From contig JBEDFR010000103.1 in the NCBI GenBank assembly GCA_041175045.1, forward strand, positions 1 to 26,492: 26,492 nt of DNA, given 5' to 3'. The notes below the pieces were generated by a model, which was not told the origin of the DNA, made no database searches, and saw only the letters and a list, made by a program, of their open reading frames with translations. Of this stretch, positions 23,277 to 26,492 are shown one piece after another; the stretch's first letter is position 1; each line of letters starts with the position of its first letter. This DNA comes from UBA5078 sp041175045 (GTDB taxonomy: Bacteria > Pseudomonadota > Gammaproteobacteria > Pseudomonadales > Pseudohongiellaceae). Made by a program: the position numbers and the translations under genes.

Positions 23277-24215
23277 TCAGACCTCCCAGTGCTTGCGTGG
23301 ATTGAACCCGGCGGTGTCGGCCAGTGACTGCCACAGGCGTTTCGCCTCGGCCGTGCCGCCGGCGGGCATCTCGATGCGCAGGATGGCGTAGAGATCCCCG
23401 GCCCCGGTGCGCGTGCGCAGACCCTTGCCCTTGATGCGCAGGCGCTGGCCATTCTGGCTGCCCGGCGCGATGGTCAGCGTGATTTTTCCTGTCAGTGTGG
23501 GCAGCGTGATGCGTGCCCCCAGCGCAGCTTCCCAGGGAGCCACCGGCACCGTGAGGCTCAGATCGTGGCCCGTGACATCGAACAGCGGGTGCGGCACCAG
23601 GCGAATGTGCAGGTAGAGATCGCCCGGCTGGCCATTGCCGAAGCCGGGACCGCCCTGACCCTTGAGCCGGATGCGATCGCCGTCCGCCACGCCGGGCGGC
23701 AGCCTCACGCCCAAGGTCTTGCGGATGTCCGGCAGGCGCCCTTGCTCGCCGTAATGCGGCATGCTGTATTGCAGCGGCCGCGGCTCATCGGACAAGGTGT
23801 CCTCAAGGAACAGGGGCATCTCCACCTCAATGTCGCGGCCACGGCTGGAGGTGAAGTCCTCGCTGCTCTGGAAACCATGGCTCGTACCCCCACGGCGGCC
23901 GGCGCCGAAGATGCTTTCGAAGAAGTCCGAAAAATCGCTGTGTCCTGCCGTGCCACTGCCCTGCCAGCCGGGCGGGGGTTCGAAGCGCTGACCGGCGCTG
24001 CCGTACTGCCGCAACTGGTCGTACTCGGCGCGCTTTTTCTCGTCCGACAGCACCTCGTAGGCTTCGGCCACATCCTTGAACTGATTCTCGGCTTCCTTCT
24101 CGGTGCTGACGTCGGGGTGATACTTGCGGGCCAGACGGCGGTAGGCCGTCTTGATGGTCTTGAGGTCGGCATCGGGGGCAACGCCGAGAAAGCTGTAGTA
24201 GTCCTTGAAATCCAT
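23277..24215 (-). CDS. cbpA: J-domain co-chaperone CbpA
   Basis: A 312-residue class B J-domain protein (no cysteine-rich zinc domain) that stimulates DnaK and, in E. coli, binds curved DNA. The J-domain covers residues 1-70, with HPD at 33-35, followed by a Gly/Phe/Ser-rich linker (about 85-125) and two C-terminal substrate-binding domains, including LPPGVADGDRIRLKGQG and PWEAALGARITLPTLTG. E. coli CbpA is 306 residues. The ATG at 24215 has AGGGTGA four bases upstream. It heads the operon cbpA-cbpM-CYTH. Confidence 0.95.
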   Translation of the reverse strand: MDFKDYYSFLGVAPDADLKTIKTAYRRLARKYHPDVSTEKEAENQFKDVAEAYEVLSDEKKRAEYDQLRQYGSAGQRFEPPPGWQGSGTAGHSDFSDFFESIFGAGRRGGTSHGFQSSEDFTSSRGRDIEVEMPLFLEDTLSDEPRPLQYSMPHYGEQGRLPDIRKTLGVRLPPGVADGDRIRLKGQGGPGFGNGQPGDLYLHIRLVPHPLFDVTGHDLSLTVPVAPWEAALGARITLPTLTGKITLTIAPGSQNGQRLRIKGKGLRTRTGAGDLYAILRIEMPAGGTAEAKRLWQSLADTAGFNPRKHWEV

Positions 24216-24292
24216 GCGATCACCCTGAATTTTCCCGGCACGAACAGCGGCAGCGTGGTGCCGATCGTGCCGTGTGGCAAACGCCCGGTGCC

Positions 24293-24306
24293 TTGATCTG
24301 CCGCAA
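24293..24306. promoter_or_regulatory. FNR/ANR-like half-conserved site upstream of cbpA
   Basis: TTGATCTGCCGCAA has one perfect FNR-type half (TTGAT) and a degenerate second half (CGCAA instead of ATCAA) with the correct four-base spacer. It lies 78 bases upstream of cbpA and 207 bases upstream of the TPR-like gene. One-half matches are common by chance, so this is weak. Confidence 0.2.
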
Positions 24307-24441
24307 ATGACCACACGTCGTCCTGCCGGCTTGCGCCGTTCCCGCGTTGGTGGTCTGATGCCTGCGACGCCGTGCTCGCGGATAGAGGTCGGCAGCCGGA
24401 GTGTGCAGTGGACTGGCAGTGGCGTCAAATGCGCAGGGTCG

Positions 24442-24461
24442 GGCAGCGTGAACCCGCTGCC
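24442..24461. other. Seven-base hairpin upstream of the TPR-like gene
   Basis: GGCAGCG and CGCTGCC form a perfect stem with a six-base loop, 51 bases before the start at 24513. It is in the 297-base divergent gap 24216-24512, which otherwise shows no convincing gene; open frames there are short and lack ribosome sites. Confidence 0.3.
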
Positions 24462-24512
24462 GGGGCTGACGTTGAGTGGCTCACACAAGTCGATGAAGCG
24501 TGGTGAAGGTGT

Positions 24513-25571
24513 ATGTGCAGAGTGATGGCCGTGCTGATGTTGTGCCTGCTGGGCAATGCCGCCTGGGCCCAGGCGGGAGATGCTGACCCGGTTGCCGACG
24601 CGCAGCGTGCCCGCGAGCTCAGTGCCGCACTGCAGCGCTTCGAGGAGTCACTGGTGGCGCTGGAGAGCGAGCGCGGCCCCTACGACATGGGCCTGATTGA
24701 AGTGCTGAACGACTACGCCGCCCTGCACGTGGAACTGGGGCAGCACGAGCAGGCCGCGCAATTGCAGGAACGCGCCCTCGCCATCACCCGCATCAGTCAC
24801 GGGCTTTACAGTGCGCAGCAGGTCGACATCCTGCAGGCGCTGATTGACACGCACACGGCCGCCGGTGACTGGGAGCTGGCCGATGATCGCGCCCATCTCG
24901 CCTTTTCCCTGCAGAAGCGGCTGCACCCCGCCAATTCCCCGGAATACATCAACGCATTGCTGGCCTATGGCCGCTTCAAGCAGCAGGTGTTTGGCGGCAA
25001 CCGTCTCAGCCGCGCCGCGCTGGCCAGCATCCGCGACATCGAGGCTCTGCAGGGGCTTTACACGCAAGCGCTGGCCACGCCGACCCCTCGCGACACTGCA
25101 GCCCAGGCTGCGGATCCGCTGGCCCCCGCCGCGCCGCTGCCCCGCCCGCTCGATGCGGCCGAGCGCTTCGCCTTGCTGCACGCTCGCGCCGTGACCGAAT
25201 TCCAGCTGGCCCAGTTCGCCATGCACGACGTGCCGCTGGGGCTCAATCGCCCGGTCGAGCGCTATATCAGCGATTTTGTCTGCCGGGATGTCGTGGGTCC
25301 GACAGGACAGGTGGTACAGCAGTGCGGCACGGTGCGGCGCGAGAACCCGGCGTGGCGCGAGTGGGAGATGCAGCGGCAGACGCACGGGGATCGCATTCGC
25401 GCCGCCGTGATCGCGCTGGATGACTCCGTGCGTCAGGCGCAGGAGGTGCTGGAAGCCTCTCCGGAGCTCAGCGCGGGGGATCAGGCCAGTGCGCCCGGCC
25501 GCCTGCAGGAACTGCTCGCCATGCAGCAGCGCACCCAGCGTGACTTCCGACGCAGTCGCCTGGACTGGTGA
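24513..25571 (+). CDS. Exported TPR-like protein, function unknown
   Basis: A 352-residue protein with a signal peptide at about 1-20 (ending AWAQA) and helical repeats. The clearest tetratricopeptide-like unit is LNDYAALHVELGQHEQAAQLQERALAITRISHG at about 65-97, with a following unit LIDTHTAAGDWELADDRAHLAFSLQKRL. The second half (about 180-352) is Ala/Pro-rich then charged, with an FVCRDVVGPTGQVVQQCGTVRRENPAW segment whose two cysteines could pair. Two starts are possible; ATG 24513 is chosen because it keeps Arg in the signal-peptide n-region, while ATG 24525 removes it. Ribosome sites for both are weak (AAGG three bases from the first). Role unknown. Confidence 0.72.
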   Translation: MCRVMAVLMLCLLGNAAWAQAGDADPVADAQRARELSAALQRFEESLVALESERGPYDMGLIEVLNDYAALHVELGQHEQAAQLQERALAITRISHGLYSAQQVDILQALIDTHTAAGDWELADDRAHLAFSLQKRLHPANSPEYINALLAYGRFKQQVFGGNRLSRAALASIRDIEALQGLYTQALATPTPRDTAAQAADPLAPAAPLPRPLDAAERFALLHARAVTEFQLAQFAMHDVPLGLNRPVERYISDFVCRDVVGPTGQVVQQCGTVRRENPAWREWEMQRQTHGDRIRAAVIALDDSVRQAQEVLEASPELSAGDQASAPGRLQELLAMQQRTQRDFRRSRLDW

Positions 25572-25578
25572 TCGCGCG

Positions 25579-25608
25579 TGGACTCCTCGACGGCGCACTG
25601 CCTATAAT
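25579..25608 (+). promoter_or_regulatory. Promoter for the GDT1-family gene
   Basis: TGGACT (25579-25584) and a perfect TATAAT (25603-25608) are separated by 18 bases, giving a good sigma-70 match. The predicted transcript start near 25615 leaves a leader of only about 25-30 bases before the coding region. The promoter begins eight bases after the stop of the preceding gene. Confidence 0.55.
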
Positions 25609-25640
25609 CGCCGCCCCTGTCTCCTCGCATTCGAGCACCC

Positions 25641-26210
25641 ATCCTGGACGCATTCCTTGTTTCCACGGGCGTTGTCGCCCTTGCCGAGATCGGCGACAAG
25701 ACCCAGTTGCTGGCCTTCATCCTGGCCTCGCGCTTTCGCCGGCCCGTGCCCATCATCCTCGGCATCCTGCTGGCGACGCTGCTCAATCACGGCGCTGCCG
25801 GCGCCCTGGGCGCCTGGATCACCCAGCTGTTGGACCCGCAGACCCTGCGCTGGCTCCTGGGCCTGTCGTTCCTGGCCATGGCGGGCTGGACCCTGATTCC
25901 CGACAAGTTCGACGAGGACGACGCGACACTGGCCCGGGCCGGTGTCTTCATGGCCACCTTCATTGCCTTCTTCCTGGCCGAGATGGGCGACAAGACTCAG
26001 GTGGCCACCGTGGCCCTGGCCGCCAGCTACGCCGCCCTGCTGCCCGTGGTGCTGGGCACGACACTGGGCATGATGATCGCCAACGTGCCCGCCGTGCTGC
26101 TGGGCCACCGCATCGCCGATCGCATTCCCGTGCGAGCCGTGCACGCCGTGGCGGCGCTGATCTTTGCCGCACTCGGCGTGGCCGTGCTGCTGGGCGCCGG
26201 CTCAATCTGA
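25641..26210 (+). CDS. GDT1/UPF0016 (TMEM165-type) cation transporter
   Basis: An integral membrane protein of the UPF0016 family, members of which export manganese in bacteria (MneA) or exchange Ca/Mn in eukaryotes. Both diagnostic E-x-G-D-K-T motifs are present: AEIGDKTQ near residue 17 and AEMGDKTQ near residue 116, in two related halves of about three spans each. The acidic connector DKFDEDD is typical. Length (189) is normal for the family. The start is a problem: the frame is closed by TAA at 25605-25607, and no ATG, GTG or TTG occurs before the first motif. By alignment to the family, initiation should be at ATC 25641 or CTG 25644. A TTG at 25707 would delete the first motif. Confidence 0.85.
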   Translation: MLDAFLVSTGVVALAEIGDKTQLLAFILASRFRRPVPIILGILLATLLNHGAAGALGAWITQLLDPQTLRWLLGLSFLAMAGWTLIPDKFDEDDATLARAGVFMATFIAFFLAEMGDKTQVATVALAASYAALLPVVLGTTLGMMIANVPAVLLGHRIADRIPVRAVHAVAALIFAALGVAVLLGAGSI

Positions 26211-26285
26211 GGCGCAGTCCGCTGCCGGCAAATCTGCCACAATCCGGGTAGTCTGCGGCAATGCGCGGATGTGTCTGCCCCACGC

Positions 26286-26315
26286 TTGCCGCTGCCAAAG
26301 TCGCTGTGACAGAAT
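26286..26315 (+). promoter_or_regulatory. Candidate extended -10 promoter for the terminal gene
   Basis: TTGCCG and CAGAAT are separated by 18 bases, and TGA directly precedes the -10, giving an extended -10 (TGn). It lies 57 bases upstream of the ATG at 26373. The rest of the 162-base gap shows only short imperfect inverted repeats. Confidence 0.4.
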
Positions 26316-26372
26316 GCCGTGGAAACGCGCCACTGCCTGTACCTGCCGCCATCACGCTATCCGGGGTTGTCC

Positions 26373-26492
26373 ATGCCAAAGAAGAGTCTGACCATCATCG
26401 CCGCAATCGCCGTCATCGGCCTGCTGTTTCTGGTCTATCTGGCGGCCACCTTCGAGAGCCCCGAGGGCACGCGCACTGTCGAGATTGTGCCT
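26373..26492 (+). CDS. N-terminus of a membrane-anchored protein (cut by window)
   Basis: The first 40 codons of a gene running off the end of the window. It starts MPKKSLTIIAAIAVIGLLFL, a basic N-terminus followed by one hydrophobic segment at about 7-26, then a polar region TFESPEGTRTVEIVP. This is a signal anchor or an uncleaved signal peptide; no AxA site is evident. A GGGG run lies near the ATG and a candidate extended -10 promoter upstream. The family cannot be judged from 40 residues. Confidence 0.6.
   Translation, partial: MPKKSLTIIAAIAVIGLLFLVYLAATFESPEGTRTVEIVP

Noticed and set aside
24274..24525. An 83-codon plus-strand frame before the TPR-like gene
   Set aside because: It overlaps the start of the real gene, lacks a ribosome site and has a composition typical of chance frames in GC-rich DNA.
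25707..26210. Starting the GDT1-family gene at TTG 25707
   Set aside because: This would remove the first EIGDKT motif and the first membrane span, both essential in the family.

Overview
The window is GC-rich, densely packed chromosomal DNA, most probably from a free-living gammaproteobacterium. The evidence is the gene set: a tesA/ybbA/ybbP cluster arranged as in E. coli, mpl with ubiX, a TIGR02444-type protein, slyD with a His-rich tail, a CbpA/CbpM pair, an LpxH-like phosphatase and a pyrophosphate-type phosphofructokinase. I cannot fix the genus; a marine or OMG-type group is a guess. I see no rRNA, tRNA, CRISPR array, insertion sequence, integrase or att site, and no gene whose composition clearly marks recent transfer.

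Layout. 1-2.1 kb: a plus-strand run of bcp peroxiredoxin, a YbfF-like esterase (4-nt overlap) and pdxJ. 2.2-2.6 kb: a small exported Arg/His/Tyr-rich protein built partly from tandem repeats. 2.6-7.0 kb: tesA (minus) divergent from the ybbA-ybbP ABC exporter, whose permease carries an acidic periplasmic insert. 7.0-9.6 kb: an exported MORN-repeat protein and pdxH (plus), meeting PPi-type pfp (minus) across a hairpin terminator. 9.8-13.4 kb: ubiX and mpl (plus) with a TIGR02444 gene between them on the other strand, then a LON-domain protein and a 60-residue membrane protein. 13.4-15.1 kb: a 57-residue membrane protein (minus), an exported trypsin-fold protease and a Prx5-type peroxiredoxin. 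15.3-17.4 kb: a TonB-dependent receptor (minus). 17.7-20.4 kb: slyD (plus), an aldehyde dehydrogenase (minus) and a YiiX-like permuted papain-fold protein (plus). 20.4-24.2 kb: a minus-strand run of cbpA, cbpM, a CYTH triphosphatase, an LpxH-like phosphatase and an exported beta-propeller protein. 24.5 kb to the end: an exported TPR-like protein, a GDT1/UPF0016 cation transporter with no ordinary start codon, and the first 40 codons of a membrane-anchored protein.

How the genes work together. PdxJ makes pyridoxine 5'-phosphate and PdxH oxidises it to pyridoxal 5'-phosphate, so two successive vitamin B6 steps lie 5.6 kb apart. Mpl (murein peptide recycling), the LpxH-like phosphatase (lipid A) and the YiiX-like hydrolase point to cell-envelope maintenance. 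Bcp, the Prx5 protein, SlyD and CbpA/CbpM form a loose stress and protein-folding theme. UbiX supplies prenylated FMN for ubiquinone synthesis.

No clear new defence or biosynthetic system is visible. The points most worth checking are the missing start codon of the GDT1 gene, the back-to-back pair of tiny membrane proteins, the altered specificity pocket of the protease, the repeat-built basic exported protein, the CYTH gene fused into the chaperone operon, and several dyad sequences in promoter regions.
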